A stretch of 64,000 nucleotides of DNA from Catellatospora sp. IY07-71 (GCF_018326265.1 NZ_AP023360.1:2533501-2597500), one strand, 5' to 3'; shown: positions 34,205 through 44,219, numbered from the stretch's first letter. Translations and numbers: made by a program. The notes: generated from the sequence alone by a model not told the origin.

Positions 34205-34211
34205 CCCGGCC

Positions 34212-34424
34212 ATGGAGCTACTGGTAGGCGTTCTCGTCGTCACGGCGGTGCTGGTCGCCGTCATGGTCTTCATCGTGGCGCGGCGCAGCCGCAGCCGTCT
34301 CGACCCTTCGCAGGACGCGTACCAGGGCTTCCCCGACCACAAGACGCCCGGCCCCTTCGGCCAGCACCACTCGGACAGCTCTTCGCATCCTGGTGCCGGC
34401 AGCGGCTCCGGCGGCTCCTTCTGA
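34212..34424 (+). CDS. One-helix mini-protein, paralogue B
   Basis: 70 residues: MELLVGVLVVTAVLVAVMVFIV helix, ARRSRSR, LDPSQDAYQGFPDHKTPGPF, then a Ser/Gly/His tail. The first 30 codons are nearly identical in DNA to those of the copy at 34600, so the duplication is fairly recent; the tails differ. Probably a small inner-membrane protein with its basic tail in the cytoplasm. Confidence 0.65.
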   Translation: MELLVGVLVVTAVLVAVMVFIVARRSRSRLDPSQDAYQGFPDHKTPGPFGQHHSDSSSHPGAGSGSGGSF

Positions 34425-34481
34425 GAACGCCTGCTCCGGCGGGACCGGCGGCGGCGTGGCCAGAGCTGTAGCCGTCGGTCC

Positions 34482-34546
34482 AAGATCGTTGTCTCGTGTC
34501 GATATGCGCAGTCTGGCCTGAGCTTTCGACACGAAGACGTGATCTT
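34482..34546. repeat. GATC-CGTGTC hairpin family, copy 3
   Basis: AAGATCGTTGTCTCGTGTC...GACACGAAGACGTGATCTT with loop core AGTCTGGCCTGAGCTTT, between mini-protein genes B and C. Confidence 0.8.
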
Positions 34547-34587
34547 CGTGAGACGTTGCCGGGGCAGTGCGGGTGGCCGGGTCCCGC

Positions 34588-34593
34588 TACCCT
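34588..34593 (+). promoter_or_regulatory. -10 box of leaderless promoter for mini-protein C
   Basis: TACCCT followed by CCGGCC and ATG 34600. Confidence 0.55.
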
Positions 34594-34599
34594 CCGGCC

Positions 34600-34791
34600 A
34601 TGGAATTCCTGGTGGGCATGTTCGTCGTCACCGCGGTGCTGGTGGCCGTCATGGTCTTCATCGTGGCGCGGCGCAGCCGCAGCCGCAGCGCCCTAGACCC
34701 CTCCCGGGACCTCCACCAGGGGTTTCCGGACGACAAGAACCCCAGTTCCGTGGGCGGGCACCTGGTGGACACCCCCGGGTCGAACTTCTGA
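34600..34791 (+). CDS. One-helix mini-protein, paralogue C
   Basis: 63 residues: MEFLVGMFVVTAVLVAVMVFIV helix, ARRSRSRS, ALDPSRDLHQGFPDDKNPSSV and a short tail ending DTPGSNF. It shares helix and RRSRSR/LDPS motif with paralogues A and B. A hairpin directly after the stop (34795-34824) probably ends the transcript. Confidence 0.65.
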   Translation: MEFLVGMFVVTAVLVAVMVFIVARRSRSRSALDPSRDLHQGFPDDKNPSSVGGHLVDTPGSNF

Positions 34792-34794
34792 CGA

Positions 34795-34824
34795 GTGCTC
34801 GGGCCGATCACACCGGCCGAGCAC
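34795..34824 (+). terminator. Hairpin after mini-protein C
   Basis: GTGCTCGGGCC and GGCCGAGCAC pair with one bulge around GATCACACC, starting 3 nt after the stop. Confidence 0.5.
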
Positions 34825-34836
34825 GCCATGGTCGAA

Positions 34837-34873
34837 GCTCCCGCCATGCTGTCAGAAACAGCGTGACGGGAGC
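34837..34873. repeat. GCCATGCTGTCAG hairpin family, copy 1
   Basis: GCTCCCGCCATGCTG - TCAGAAA - CAGCGTGACGGGAGC, 15-nt arms with two mismatches. Shares TCGAAGC, CGCCATGCTGTCAG and the closing arm with the element at 50103. It lies 20 nt beyond the DUF3352 stop. Confidence 0.6.
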
Positions 34874-34892
34874 CTGATCAACGGGATGCGGG

Positions 34893-36680
34893 TCAGCGCA
34901 TGATGAGGCGGATGACGCCGGTCTGGTCGCCGCCCTCGGTGCCCTGGAGGACCGCGAGCGCCTCGAACGGCAGGCGGTCGCGCTGGTCCTTCGGCAGCAG
35001 CTGCGCCAGATCGACGTAGAGCGCGACGTCCGTTGCGGCGGGAGCGCCTGCTGTGGCCTGCTGGAACGCGGGCCGCTCGGCGAGCGTGCCGGTGCCCGCC
35101 GTATAGCCCGCGGTGCCGGCGGTGACGACGTTGCCGGAGGTGCTGGTGGTGAGGCCGCCGGCCTTGCCGCCGGCCGGGTTGGTGAACTCGCCGAACAGGT
35201 CCGCGATCTTCTTCGCGCCCGCGGCGTCGCGGGCCTCGGCCGTGATCCGGGCCGCCGGTTCGCCGCCCTCGCCGAAGCGGGCGGCCACGCTGACCGTGGT
35301 GCCGTCGAACGCCGCGAACATGCCCAGCGGGTCGGTCATGCTGCCCGTACCCGTGGGGCCGCCCAGCTCGCCGAGGTCGGCGAGGGTGCCCGCGGGCAGG
35401 CCCATCAGCTTCTCGGCGCGCTTGCGCTCGGCCGCGGTGAGCTTGTCGACGCCCTTGCTCAGCAGCGCCTCCAGCTCGCGCTGCTCGGCCTCGGTCAGGT
35501 CCGGCTCGAGCGGCTCCGGCCCGCCGGACGGGGGCGTCTCCAGCTCGGGCAGCTCCGACAGGTCGGCCTCCTCGCCGAGGTGCATCGCGTCGGGCCCGCT
35601 GAACATCGCCTGGGTCAGGGCGAGGCCGAGCAGCGCCTGGTACGGCGAGGTCGGCGCGGACGCCTGGGTGGCCAGGCCCTGGGGCAGCTGAGCCACGAGG
35701 CCGACGTGCGCGTCGCCGGGCAGGGCGCCGAGCCGGGCCACGGCGTCGCGCAGGGCCGGGGCCGGGTTCTGGGCACCGAACGTGCGGTAGCGGGCCTCCA
35801 GGCCGTGTTCGGTGGCGCGTACGCCCGCGATGAGGCGCCCCTGTGCCTTGGGGGCGTCGCCGAGCAGCTCCTCCTCGGCGTCGGTCAGCCCGGCCGTCAT
35901 CAGGGCGGTGGTGGCCTCCTGGTAGCGCGGCAGGTCGGCCCAGACGACGGCGAGCTGGTCGCCCTCCAGCCAGCCCCGGTCGGCGGCGAACGAGGCGGCG
36001 TCGGCCAGCGGCGTCCGCTGCGCCTCGGCGAAGGCGCGGTCGGCGGCCCGCTGGCCGTCCTTCTCGCCGAGCGCGATGAGCACGACGCCGTCACGGGCCA
36101 CGAAGCCCATGCTGGTGCCCTCGTCCACGCCGTCGCGGACCCGGGTCAGGCCGGTGCCGGCCTTGCCGCTGTCCGTGCTGGCAGCGGTGATGAGCAGGTA
36201 CGGCTTGCCGCCGTCCATCCAGAGCGCGACGCCCGCGCGGCGGCCGAGCCAGCTCATCAGGTCGCGATCGACGTCGACGCCGTCGAGGCCGAGGCTCTTG
36301 AGCAGCTCGCCCAGGGCCTCGTCGCGCTGCGCCGCACCGTCGCCGCCCTGCGGGGCCTTCTGCGCCAGCCGGAACAGCTTCAGCTGCTGTTCCAGCCCGG
36401 TGTCCAGGTCGATCGACACGAACAGGGCGGCGGAGGCCGGGGTGAGCTCCTCGGCCCGGCGGCCGTCGCCGAAGGCGAAGCGGTAGACGGCGTACGCGCC
36501 CACGCCGAGCAGCAGCACGACCGCCACCACCGAGGCCAGGATCAGCGCGAGCGGGCGGCGCCGGGCGGGTGCCGGTGCGGTGTCGGCGTGCGGGTCGCGG
36601 TCGAGCGAGATGACGGTCTCGGGCGCGGACGCGGCGGCGCCGGTGGACGGATCGTCCACCGGCGCCTGAGGGTCTGCCAT
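34893..36680 (-). CDS. DUF3352 membrane-anchored protein
   Basis: 595 residues. An N-terminal Pro/Ala cytosolic part, one helix (LALILASVVAVVLLLGVGAYAVY at about 43-66), then a large extracytoplasmic domain beginning AEELTPASAALFVSIDLDTGLEQQLKLFRL, the start typical of DUF3352, with GRRAGVALW and later VRLAARFGEGG-like beta segments. It includes a charged helical insertion (LTEAEQRELEALLSKGVDKLTAAERKRAEKL). Function unknown; often found in actinobacterial envelopes. AAAGGAA is the SD of ATG 36680. Confidence 0.8.
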   Translation of the reverse strand: MADPQAPVDDPSTGAAASAPETVISLDRDPHADTAPAPARRRPLALILASVVAVVLLLGVGAYAVYRFAFGDGRRAEELTPASAALFVSIDLDTGLEQQLKLFRLAQKAPQGGDGAAQRDEALGELLKSLGLDGVDVDRDLMSWLGRRAGVALWMDGGKPYLLITAASTDSGKAGTGLTRVRDGVDEGTSMGFVARDGVVLIALGEKDGQRAADRAFAEAQRTPLADAASFAADRGWLEGDQLAVVWADLPRYQEATTALMTAGLTDAEEELLGDAPKAQGRLIAGVRATEHGLEARYRTFGAQNPAPALRDAVARLGALPGDAHVGLVAQLPQGLATQASAPTSPYQALLGLALTQAMFSGPDAMHLGEEADLSELPELETPPSGGPEPLEPDLTEAEQRELEALLSKGVDKLTAAERKRAEKLMGLPAGTLADLGELGGPTGTGSMTDPLGMFAAFDGTTVSVAARFGEGGEPAARITAEARDAAGAKKIADLFGEFTNPAGGKAGGLTTSTSGNVVTAGTAGYTAGTGTLAERPAFQQATAGAPAATDVALYVDLAQLLPKDQRDRLPFEALAVLQGTEGGDQTGVIRLIMR

Positions 36681-36762
36681 GAGGGTTCCTTTCCCCGTTG
36701 AAGATCGGCGCTCATGGTAGGTGCCATCAGCCACGACGCTCAGCGGGGGAAGGATCAGCTGT

Positions 36763-37449
36763 TCAGAGTCCGGAGAGCCGCTGCCCGGCGCGGACCACCG
36801 CCATCGCGTGACGGTCGCCGGGGCGCCTGCCGAGCCGCTCTATCGGGCCGGAGACGCTGATCGCGGCGATGACCCGGCCCGTGCGGTCGCGTACGGGGGC
36901 GCTGACCGACGCCACGCCGGCCTCGCGCTCGGCGACGGACTGGGCCCAGCCGCGCCGGCGCACCTCGGCCAGCGTGCGGCCGGTGAACTTGCAGCGGGGC
37001 AGCAGCGGCATGACCGCCTCGGGGGGCTCCCACGCCAGGAGGATCTGTGCCGCGGAACCGGCCGTCATCGGCAGTATGGCGCCGACGGGCACGGTGTCGC
37101 GCAGGCCGCTGGCCCGTTCGGCCGCGGCCACGCAGAGACGCTCGTCGGCTCTGCGTAGGTAGAGTTGCGCGCTCTCGCCGGTGGCGTCCCGCAATGCGGA
37201 CAGCAGCGGCTCTGCCGCTGTCAGCAGGACGTCCGGGGCTGCGTTGGCGAGCTCGCCCAGGCGGGGACCGGGACGCCAGCGTCCCTGCGTGTCCCGTACC
37301 AGCATCCGATGAATCTCCAGCGCTTGCGCCAGCCGGTGCGCCGTTGCCCTCGGCAGCTTGGTGCGATCGACGAGTTCCGCGAGGCTGGCGCCGTCGACAC
37401 ACGCCGCAAGGATCACGACCGCCTTGTCAAGGACGCCCACGCCAGACAT
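36763..37449 (-). CDS. ndgR: IclR-family regulator of leucine and amino-acid genes (NdgR/LtbR type)
   Basis: 228 residues. Winged helix at 5-65 ([39 protein letters not shown]), then [17 protein letters not shown] and the IclR effector domain ([71 protein letters not shown]). Orthologues in Streptomyces (NdgR) and Corynebacterium (LtbR) control the divergent leuCD operon and other amino-acid genes. It is divergent from leuC here as well, 66 bp apart. ATG 37449 is preferred; ATG 37473 would lie directly on its SD. Confidence 0.88.
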   Translation of the reverse strand: MSGVGVLDKAVVILAACVDGASLAELVDRTKLPRATAHRLAQALEIHRMLVRDTQGRWRPGPRLGELANAAPDVLLTAAEPLLSALRDATGESAQLYLRRADERLCVAAAERASGLRDTVPVGAILPMTAGSAAQILLAWEPPEAVMPLLPRCKFTGRTLAEVRRRGWAQSVAEREAGVASVSAPVRDRTGRVIAAISVSGPIERLGRRPGDRHAMAVVRAGQRLSGL

Positions 37450-37469
37450 ACTGTGTCCCACAGACCGAA

Positions 37470-37494
37470 ACATACCTCCCAAGATGCGGGATGT
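37470..37494. promoter_or_regulatory. Candidate IclR-type operator between ndgR and leuC
   Basis: ACATACC and GGGATGT form an inverted repeat (one mismatch) across 11 bp in the short divergent gap. NdgR/LtbR are known to bind this gap in relatives; the exact site here is inferred. Confidence 0.4.
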
Positions 37495-37515
37495 CCAGAT
37501 GGTGGGAGCAGCCCA

Positions 37516-38928
37516 GTGAGCAGGACCCTTGCCCAGAAGGTCTGGGACGCACACGTGGTACGCCGAGCGGAAGGCGAGCCGGATCTCCTCTATATCGACC
37601 TTCACCTGCTGCATGAGGTGACCAGCCCGCAGGCCTTCGACGGCCTGCGCCTGGCCGGGCGTGCGGTGCGGCGGCCGGATCTGACGATCGCGACCGAGGA
37701 CCACAACACGCCCACCGACAACCTGCTGACCATCGCCGACCCGGTGTCGCGTACGCAGATCGAGACGCTGCGCAAGAACTGCGCGGAGTTCGGCGTGAAG
37801 CTGCACCCGCTCGGCGACCCGCAGCAGGGCGTCGTGCACGTGATGGGCCCCCAGCAGGGCCTGACCCAGCCGGGCATGACCATCGTGTGCGGTGACTCAC
37901 ACACCTCGACGCACGGCGCGTTCGGCTCGCTGGCCTTCGGCATCGGCACCTCCGAGGTCGAGCACGTGCTGGCCACCCAGACGCTGCCGCAGGCGCTCCC
38001 GAAGCAGATGGCGGTCACCGTCACCGGCGAGCTGCCGCCCGGCGTCTCCGCCAAGGACCTGATCCTGGCCCTGATCACCCAGGAGGGCACCGGCGGCGGC
38101 CGCGGCTACGTGGTGGAGTACCGCGGGCCCGCGATCGAGAAGCTGAGCATGGAGGGGCGGATGACCGTCTCCAACATGTCCATCGAGTGGGGCGCCAAGG
38201 CCGGCCTGATCGCGCCGGACGAGACCACCTTCGCCTGGCTGAAGGGCCGCACGTTCGCGCCGCAGGGGCAGGCCTGGGACGACGCGGTGGCGTACTGGAA
38301 GACGCTGCCCACCGACGAGGGCGCGGTGTTCGACAAGGAGGTGTTCCTCGACGCGAGCGCGCTGACGCCGTTCGTCACCTGGGGCACCAACCCGGGCCAG
38401 GGTGCCTCGCTGGACAGCGTGGTGCCGGACCCGGAGTCGTTCGGCACCGAGTCCGAGCGCGCCGCCGCCCGCCGAGCCGTGGAGTACATGGACCTCACGC
38501 CCGGCACCGCGCTGCGCGACGTGGCCGTGGACGTGGTGTTCGTGGGCTCCTGTACCAACGGGCGCCTGGAGGACCTGCGCACCGCGGCCGAGGTGCTGCG
38601 CGGGCGCAAGGTCGCCGACGGCGTACGCATGCTGGTGGTGCCCGGCTCCGCGGCGGTGCGCGAGCAGGCCGAGGAGGAGGGCCTGCACGAGGTCTTCACC
38701 GCGGCCGGCGCCGAGTGGCGCTTCGCGGGCTGCTCGATGTGCCTGGGCATGAACCCGGACACGCTCCAGCCCGGCCAGCGTTCGGCCTCCACGTCCAACC
38801 GCAACTTCGAGGGACGGCAGGGCAAGGGCGGCCGTACCCACCTGGTGTCCCCGGCGGTGGCCGCCGCGACCGCGGTGACCGGCCACCTGTCCGCCCCCGC
38901 CGACCTGGACGCCGTCGGCGCCCGCTGA
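37516..38928 (+). CDS. leuC: 3-isopropylmalate dehydratase large subunit
   Basis: With LeuD isomerises 2-isopropylmalate to 3-isopropylmalate. 470 residues, aconitase superfamily. The [4Fe-4S] cysteines are in [13 protein letters not shown] and [11 protein letters not shown] (Cys-x2-Cys); other signatures are [29 protein letters not shown] and [25 protein letters not shown] 37516 has GGGAG at 37504-37508. Transcribed away from the IclR regulator, followed by leuD 16 nt later. Confidence 0.97.
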   Translation: MSRTLAQKVWDAHVVRRAEGEPDLLYIDLHLLHEVTSPQAFDGLRLAGRAVRRPDLTIATEDHNTPTDNLLTIADPVSRTQIETLRKNCAEFGVKLHPLGDPQQGVVHVMGPQQGLTQPGMTIVCGDSHTSTHGAFGSLAFGIGTSEVEHVLATQTLPQALPKQMAVTVTGELPPGVSAKDLILALITQEGTGGGRGYVVEYRGPAIEKLSMEGRMTVSNMSIEWGAKAGLIAPDETTFAWLKGRTFAPQGQAWDDAVAYWKTLPTDEGAVFDKEVFLDASALTPFVTWGTNPGQGASLDSVVPDPESFGTESERAAARRAVEYMDLTPGTALRDVAVDVVFVGSCTNGRLEDLRTAAEVLRGRKVADGVRMLVVPGSAAVREQAEEEGLHEVFTAAGAEWRFAGCSMCLGMNPDTLQPGQRSASTSNRNFEGRQGKGGRTHLVSPAVAAATAVTGHLSAPADLDAVGAR

Positions 38929-38944
38929 ACCGAGGTATAGCCAA

Positions 38945-39532
38945 ATGGAGAAGTTCACCGTGCACACCGGCACCGCGGTGCCGCTGCGGCGTTCCAACGT
39001 GGACACCGACCAGATCATCCCGGCGGTGTACCTGAAGCGGGTGACCCGGACCGGGTTCGAGGACGGGCTGTTCAGCGCCTGGCGGGAAGACCCGTCGTTC
39101 GTGCTGAACGACCCGGCGTACACCGGGGCCTCGATCCTGGTCGCCGGGCCGGAGTTCGGCACCGGCTCCTCGCGGGAGCACGCGGTCTGGGCCCTGAACG
39201 ACTACGGCTTCCGGGTGGTCATCTCGCCCCGGTACGGCGACATCTTCCGGGGGAATTCCCTGAAGCAGGGGCTGCTGACGGTGGAGCTGCCGCAGGCGGC
39301 CGTGGAGACCCTTTGGGATCTCGTGGAAGCCGACCCGGCCGCCTCGATCGAGGTCGACCTGGTCGCCCGGGAGGTCCGCGCGGGCGGGCACACCTGGGCC
39401 TTCGCCCTGGACGATTTCAGCCGCTGGCGGCTGCTGGAAGGCTTGGACGACATCGGTTTGACGCTGCGGCACGCGGACGCCATCACCGAGTTCGAGAGCC
39501 ACCGGCCCGCATTCGGAGTGCTCGTCGGCTAG
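38945..39532 (+). CDS. leuD: 3-isopropylmalate dehydratase small subunit
   Basis: 195 residues forming the swivelling domain that completes the LeuC active site. Signatures: [15 protein letters not shown] near the N-terminus, [17 protein letters not shown] (substrate-binding loop), and [23 protein letters not shown] at 38932-38935 precedes ATG 38945. Ends the leuCD operon, closed by a strong terminator. Confidence 0.97.
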   Translation: MEKFTVHTGTAVPLRRSNVDTDQIIPAVYLKRVTRTGFEDGLFSAWREDPSFVLNDPAYTGASILVAGPEFGTGSSREHAVWALNDYGFRVVISPRYGDIFRGNSLKQGLLTVELPQAAVETLWDLVEADPAASIEVDLVAREVRAGGHTWAFALDDFSRWRLLEGLDDIGLTLRHADAITEFESHRPAFGVLVG

Positions 39533-39558
39533 GTGCCGAAGCGCGACAGCAACGTATT

Positions 39559-39598
39559 CGCCCCCGTCCTGTTAACAGGATGGGGGCGTTTTTTCTTT
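39559..39598 (+). terminator. Rho-independent terminator of leuCD
   Basis: CGCCCCCGTCCTG - TTAA - CAGGATGGGGGCG followed by TTTTTTCTTT. The only hairpin in the window with a full T-tract. Confidence 0.93.
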
Positions 39599-39628
39599 GC
39601 GACACATAGGCGGTTTTTCACCCTCCTG

Positions 39629-39658
39629 TTGGCATATTGCTGACGTTGGGCCTACTGT
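39629..39658 (+). promoter_or_regulatory. Candidate promoter of hup
   Basis: TTGGCA at 39629-39634, 18-bp spacer, TACTGT at 39653-39658. The following leader of about 45 nt is AT-rich and ends in GGGAGGA before GTG 39709. Confidence 0.5.
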
Positions 39659-39708
39659 GCGCACAGAATGACTGTTATAAGTCCAGTAGCACCATACGGG
39701 AGGAATCC

Positions 39709-40296
39709 GTGAACAAGACTGAGCTGATCGACGCGATCGCCGCCCACCCGCAGGTGGTCGACAAGAAGACCGCCGCGGCCGTCCTGGAGGCGACGCTCAC
39801 CGAGATCCAGAACGCGGTCACCAAGGGCGACAAGGTCTCGCTGACCGGCTTCGGTGTCTTCGAGAAGCGGGCCCGGGCCGCCCGGATGGCGCGCAACCCG
39901 CGCACCGGCGAGGCCGTCAAGGTGAAGAAGACGTCGGTCCCGGCCTTCCGGCCCGGCGCCGGCTTCAAGGAGACCGTGGCCGTCGGCAAGGTCGCCGCCC
40001 CGGCGAAGAAGGCCGCCGCCAAGAAGACCACGGCCGCCTCGACCCGCCCGGCCGCGGGCAAGGCCACCGCCGCGGCGAAGACCGCCCCGGCCAAGAAGAC
40101 CGCGACCAAGAGCACGGCCAAGGCGACCACCGCCAAGGCGACGGCGGCCAAGAAGACCGCGACCAAGGTCACCGCGGCCAAGGCGGCGCCGCCGAAGAAG
40201 ACGGCGGCGGCGAAGACCACCGCGGCCAAGAAGACGGTCACCGCCAAGGCGACCACGGCCAAGAAGGCCCCCGCCAAGAAGGCCGCCAAACGCTGA
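39709..40296 (+). CDS. hup: HU-family nucleoid protein with lysine-rich tail
   Basis: 195 residues. 1-92: HU fold ([46 protein letters not shown]), which dimerises and bends DNA. 97-195: a disordered AKKTTA-type tail like mycobacterial HupB and Streptomyces HupS, adding non-specific DNA binding and a target for acetylation in relatives. SD GGGAGGA precedes GTG 39709. The tail resembles the separate 355-residue Lys/Ala-rich protein at 17459. Confidence 0.95.
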   Translation: MNKTELIDAIAAHPQVVDKKTAAAVLEATLTEIQNAVTKGDKVSLTGFGVFEKRARAARMARNPRTGEAVKVKKTSVPAFRPGAGFKETVAVGKVAAPAKKAAAKKTTAASTRPAAGKATAAAKTAPAKKTATKSTAKATTAKATAAKKTATKVTAAKAAPPKKTAAAKTTAAKKTVTAKATTAKKAPAKKAAKR

Positions 40297-40325
40297 CCGG
40301 CGCCGGTATCCCAACAAGGTCAAAG

Positions 40326-40360
40326 CTCCGCCCGTGCCGTAGTGAACGGCACGGGCGGAG
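40326..40360 (+). terminator. Hairpin terminator of hup
   Basis: CTCCGCCCGTGCCGT - AGTGA - ACGGCACGGGCGGAG, 15-bp perfect arms then TCGTT. Confidence 0.8.
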
Positions 40361-40362
40361 TC

Positions 40363-40416
40363 GTTAAGAGGGGCACCTTCTTATGCGGAATGCGTTAAGA
40401 AGGTGCCCTTCCTTTC
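40363..40416. repeat. GGAAGGGCACCTTCTTA palindromic repeat, copy 5 (supplies a stop codon)
   Basis: Inverted units around TTATGCGGAATGCGTTAA. It encodes the last residues ([10 protein letters not shown]) and the TAA of the CHAD protein on the minus strand. Confidence 0.85.
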
Positions 40417-41889
40417 GGTCTTGTGCCAGCGGGTGGGGTAGGCGGTGCGGACGGCGGTGGCGGCCGCGCGCTCCCGGGCGGCCAGCTGGGCGCAGGCCGG
40501 GGCGAGGTCGGGGTGGGCCTCGCCCAGGGCCAGCCAGGTTTCGGCGGCCATGGCGGCGTCGGCGTGCTCGCCGAGCAGGTTCTGCAGCTTGGCCAGGCCG
40601 CGGGCGAGCTTGGCCAGGCGCGAGTCCCCGGCGGTCTGGGCCGCCTCGGCGGCGTACCGGGCGCGCTTGGCGTGGATGCGGACCTCGTGCCAGTCCACAT
40701 CGGGCGCGTCCGGGGCCAGCTTCCCCGCACCCGGCACCCCGTGGCCACCCTTGACCAGCCGCCGCCACGGGCGGGCGACCAGCCCCGGCAGGGCCGCCGC
40801 GGCCGGCTCGCTCGCGGCGGGCAGCAGCGGGAGGCGGCGGGTGGCGTAGGTCAGGCGCTGTACCAGGACCAGGTAGCGGCGGGTGTGCAGGGCCCGCTGC
40901 AGGTCGGCGTACGCCTCGTCGCGGCGCTGGGCCAGGATCGTGTCCAGGCGGGCCAGGGCGGCGCTGTCCGGCGGATCGGCGGCGGCGGTCTTGTGCAGGC
41001 GGGCGCGCAGCACCTCGGCGTCCCGGGGACCGGCCAGCCGGTCGGCCAGCCAGCGCAGCTCCGCGCGCAGCGGGCGGGCCCAGCGCGGATCCACCAGCCT
41101 GCCGAAGGTACGCAGGTCCGAGCGCAGCCGTCGGCAGCCGACCCGCATCTGGTGCACCGCGGTGTCGCCGCCGGGCAGCGGCTGGTCCAGGCGCACCAGC
41201 GGATCGTGGGCGAGCACCCGGGCCACCCCCGCCCGCACCACGTCGATCACCACGTCCGCGGCGCGGGCCGTCCCGGGCAGGCGCGGGGCCGGGGGCAGCG
41301 CGTCCGGCGGATACACCGCGGCCGCGCCCAGCGCCCGCACGTGGCGAGGGGTGGCGGCGGCGGGCCGGGCACCGGCCGCCAGCAGCCGCTGCTCCACTGC
41401 GGACAACAGCTCCGGGGCCCCGGCCACCGGCGTCACCACGATCTCGCGGAAGACCTGGACGGCGCGGCCCGGCACCGCCGCCTCCACGGTGTCGTCGGCG
41501 ATCTCGGCCAGGCAAGCCCCGGCGCGATCCACCAGCTCGACCTGGTGGCACGCCGTACGCAGCACCGCGACCGGGGCCAGCGCGGCGCCCCGGGTCAGCG
41601 CCGCGACCAGCCATACCAGCTCCTCCGGCGGCCGGTCCGGGCCACCCGCCCGGCGGATCTCGCCGGGCGTGAACCCGTTCGCGTGCGGCAGCCGCACCGC
41701 CCACGGCTGGGTCTCGCCCGCCCGGTGCCACAGCGCCGCGCCCGCCCGGGCCAGCCGGAGGTCGGCCGTGTCCAGGTAGGTCGCGGTCTCGCCGGCCGTC
41801 GGCCGGGGCCGTGTGCGGACCCCGGCCGCGTCCGGTGGCGGCAGCACGAAGGCGGGGGCGACGTCGAAGCTGCGCACCTCCCGGCTCAC
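40381..41889 (-). CDS. CYTH-CHAD domain protein
   Basis: 502 residues from GTG 41889, whose last bases overlap the ppk stop (GTGA). 1-215: CYTH-like triphosphate-tunnel domain ([47 protein letters not shown]). 220-490: CHAD helical domain with conserved His/Arg/Lys that bind polyphosphate ([53 protein letters not shown]). The coupling to ppk fits a polyphosphate role, for example granule binding or tripolyphosphate turnover. The final residues come from a palindromic repeat. Confidence 0.88.
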   Translation of the reverse strand: MSREVRSFDVAPAFVLPPPDAAGVRTRPRPTAGETATYLDTADLRLARAGAALWHRAGETQPWAVRLPHANGFTPGEIRRAGGPDRPPEELVWLVAALTRGAALAPVAVLRTACHQVELVDRAGACLAEIADDTVEAAVPGRAVQVFREIVVTPVAGAPELLSAVEQRLLAAGARPAAATPRHVRALGAAAVYPPDALPPAPRLPGTARAADVVIDVVRAGVARVLAHDPLVRLDQPLPGGDTAVHQMRVGCRRLRSDLRTFGRLVDPRWARPLRAELRWLADRLAGPRDAEVLRARLHKTAAADPPDSAALARLDTILAQRRDEAYADLQRALHTRRYLVLVQRLTYATRRLPLLPAASEPAAAALPGLVARPWRRLVKGGHGVPGAGKLAPDAPDVDWHEVRIHAKRARYAAEAAQTAGDSRLAKLARGLAKLQNLLGEHADAAMAAETWLALGEAHPDLAPACAQLAARERAAATAVRTAYPTRWHKTERKGTFLTHSA

Positions 41890-44219
41890 CGCTTCAGCAC
41901 CCGCTCCAGCAGCGCGGCCTGCAGGTCGGTGCGGCGGTGTTCCGAAGTGGAGATCAGCCGGGTCCAGGTGCCGTCGGTGTTCAGGTCGAAAGCCTCGGTG
42001 CGGTCCGACATCGCCGCGGTGAGCAGCTCGGCCAGCTCGGTCCGGGCCGCCGCGTCGGTCACCTGGATCAGCGCCTCCACCCGGCGGTCCAGGTTGCGGT
42101 GCATCATGTCGGCCGACCCGATCCAGAACTCGGCCCGGCCCCGGCCCGCGGCCACGTCGCCGTTGCCGAACCGGAACAGCCGCGAGTGCTCCAGGAACCG
42201 GCCCAGGATCGAGCGCACCCGGATGTTGTCCGACAGCCCCGGCACGCCCGGCTTCAGCGCGCACATGCCGCGCACCAGCACGTCGATGTGCACTCCGGCC
42301 TGCGAGGCGCGGTAGAGCGCGTCGATGACCTGCTCGTCGACGAGCGAGTTCACCTTGATCTGCACCAGGGCGGGCTTGCCCGCGCGGGCGAACTCGGCCT
42401 CGCGCTCGATCCGTTCGATGATGCCGCTGCGGACCCCGTGCGGCGCGACCATCAGCCGCCGGTACGCCGTCTGGCGGCTGTAGCCGGTGAGCGTGTTGAA
42501 CAGGTCGGTCAGGTCCGCGCCCACCTCCGGATCGGCGGTGAGCAGGCCGAAGTCCTCGTAGAGCCGGGCCGTCTTCGGGTGGTAGTTGCCCGTGCCGATG
42601 TGGCAGTAGCGGCGGATCTGGCCCGCCTCCTCGCGCACCACCAGCGCCGTCTTGCAGTGCGTCTTGAGGCCGACCAGGCCGTACACCACGTGGCAGCCCG
42701 ACTTCTCCAGCGTGCGCGCCCAGCCGATGTTGGCCTTCTCGTCGAAGCGCGCCTTGACCTCCACCAGCACCACCACCTGCTTGCCCGCCTCCGCCGCGGC
42801 GACCAGCGCGTCCACGATCGGGGAGTCGCCGGAGGTGCGGTACAGCGTCTGCTTGATGGCCAGCACGTGCGGGTCGGCCGCCGCGTGCTCGATGAAGCGC
42901 TGCACGCTGGTGGAGAACGAGTGGTAGGGATGGTGCACCAGGATGTCGCCGTCGCGCAGCACGTTGAAGATGCTGCGCGTGGACTCGACCTCGCGCAGGC
43001 GCGGATGCGTGGCGGGCACGAAGGGCGGGTCCTTGAGATCCGGCCGGTCCAGGCCGTAGAGCTGCATCAGCCCGGACAGGTCCAGCAGGCCGGGCACCCG
43101 CAGCACGTCGCGCGAGTCGACCTCCAGCTCGGTGACGAGCGTGGCCAGCACCCGGTCCGAGATGTCGGCGGCCACCTCCAGCCGCACCGGCGGCCCGAAC
43201 CGGCGCCGCATCAGCTCCCGCTCCATCGCCTGGAGCAGGTCCTCGTCGCGGTCCTCCTCGATCTCGAAGTCGGCGTTGCGGGTGACCCGGAAGACGTGCC
43301 GCTCCACCACGTCCATGCCGGAGAACAGCTGCCCCAGCTCGTTGGCGATCAGTTCCTCGACCGGCAGGAACCGGTGGCTGTGGCGGCCCTCGGCGCCGGC
43401 CCGGCCCGGCGGCTCGATGCGTACGAAGCGCGGCACGTTGTTGGGCACCTTGACCCGCGCGAACAGCTCGTGCCCCGTCTCCGGCTCGCGCACCACCGCG
43501 GCGAGGTTCAGCGACAGGCCGGAGATGTACGGGAACGGGTGCGCGGGGTCGAACGCCAGCGGCGTCAGCACCGGGAAGATGTGCTCCCGGAAGTAGACCC
43601 GCATCTGCTCGCGCTCGGCGTGCTCCAGGTCGGACCAGCTGAGGATGTGGATGCCCGCCTTGGCCAGAGCCGGGCGGATCACCTTGGTGAACTCGGCCGC
43701 GTGGTCGGCGACCAGCTCGGCGGTGCGCTCGGAGACGACCTCCAGCTGCGCGCGCGGCGGCAGCCGGTCGGCCCCCCGGGTCGGCAGGCCGGTCTCCAGA
43801 CGCCGGCGCAGCCCCGCGATCCGGACCATGAAGAACTCGTCCAGGTTGCTGGCGAAGATGGCCATGAACTTGGCCCGTTCCAGCAGCGGCACCCGCGGGT
43901 CCTCGGCCAGGGCCAGCACGCGGGCGTTGAAGTCGAGCCAGGAGACCTCGCGGTTGAAGTACCGGTCCTCGGGCAGTTCGGTCAGGGCGGTGCTGGCGAA
44001 CTCGGGCACCACGGTCACCCGTATCGGCACCACGGGTTGTGCCGGGAGCTGTGGTTGCTCCAGGGTCTTCGGCTGGTCGCCGCCCGCACCGACGGCCTCC
44101 GCGGAGGCCTGCGGGAGCTGGGCGGCCGGTTGCTCGACGGCGCTGTCGGCGGGCGGCGGCTGGTCCGGCGCGGTCGCCGAGCCGGAGTTCTTACGGGGTC
44201 GTCGAGGGGCAGCGCTCAC
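41886..44219 (-). CDS. ppk: Polyphosphate kinase 1
   Basis: Reversibly polymerises the gamma-phosphate of ATP into polyphosphate. 777 residues. 1-80: a Pro/Gln/Ala-rich extension absent from E. coli Ppk. Then the N domain ([19 protein letters not shown]), head domain, and two PLD-like catalytic domains; the phosphorylated histidine is in [14 protein letters not shown] and the second catalytic His in [10 protein letters not shown]. Other motifs: [14 protein letters not shown] and [23 protein letters not shown] 44219 start. First gene of a two-gene unit with the CYTH-CHAD gene. Confidence 0.95.
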   Translation of the reverse strand: MSAAPRRPRKNSGSATAPDQPPPADSAVEQPAAQLPQASAEAVGAGGDQPKTLEQPQLPAQPVVPIRVTVVPEFASTALTELPEDRYFNREVSWLDFNARVLALAEDPRVPLLERAKFMAIFASNLDEFFMVRIAGLRRRLETGLPTRGADRLPPRAQLEVVSERTAELVADHAAEFTKVIRPALAKAGIHILSWSDLEHAEREQMRVYFREHIFPVLTPLAFDPAHPFPYISGLSLNLAAVVREPETGHELFARVKVPNNVPRFVRIEPPGRAGAEGRHSHRFLPVEELIANELGQLFSGMDVVERHVFRVTRNADFEIEEDRDEDLLQAMERELMRRRFGPPVRLEVAADISDRVLATLVTELEVDSRDVLRVPGLLDLSGLMQLYGLDRPDLKDPPFVPATHPRLREVESTRSIFNVLRDGDILVHHPYHSFSTSVQRFIEHAAADPHVLAIKQTLYRTSGDSPIVDALVAAAEAGKQVVVLVEVKARFDEKANIGWARTLEKSGCHVVYGLVGLKTHCKTALVVREEAGQIRRYCHIGTGNYHPKTARLYEDFGLLTADPEVGADLTDLFNTLTGYSRQTAYRRLMVAPHGVRSGIIERIEREAEFARAGKPALVQIKVNSLVDEQVIDALYRASQAGVHIDVLVRGMCALKPGVPGLSDNIRVRSILGRFLEHSRLFRFGNGDVAAGRGRAEFWIGSADMMHRNLDRRVEALIQVTDAAARTELAELLTAAMSDRTEAFDLNTDGTWTRLISTSEHRRTDLQAALLERVLKR

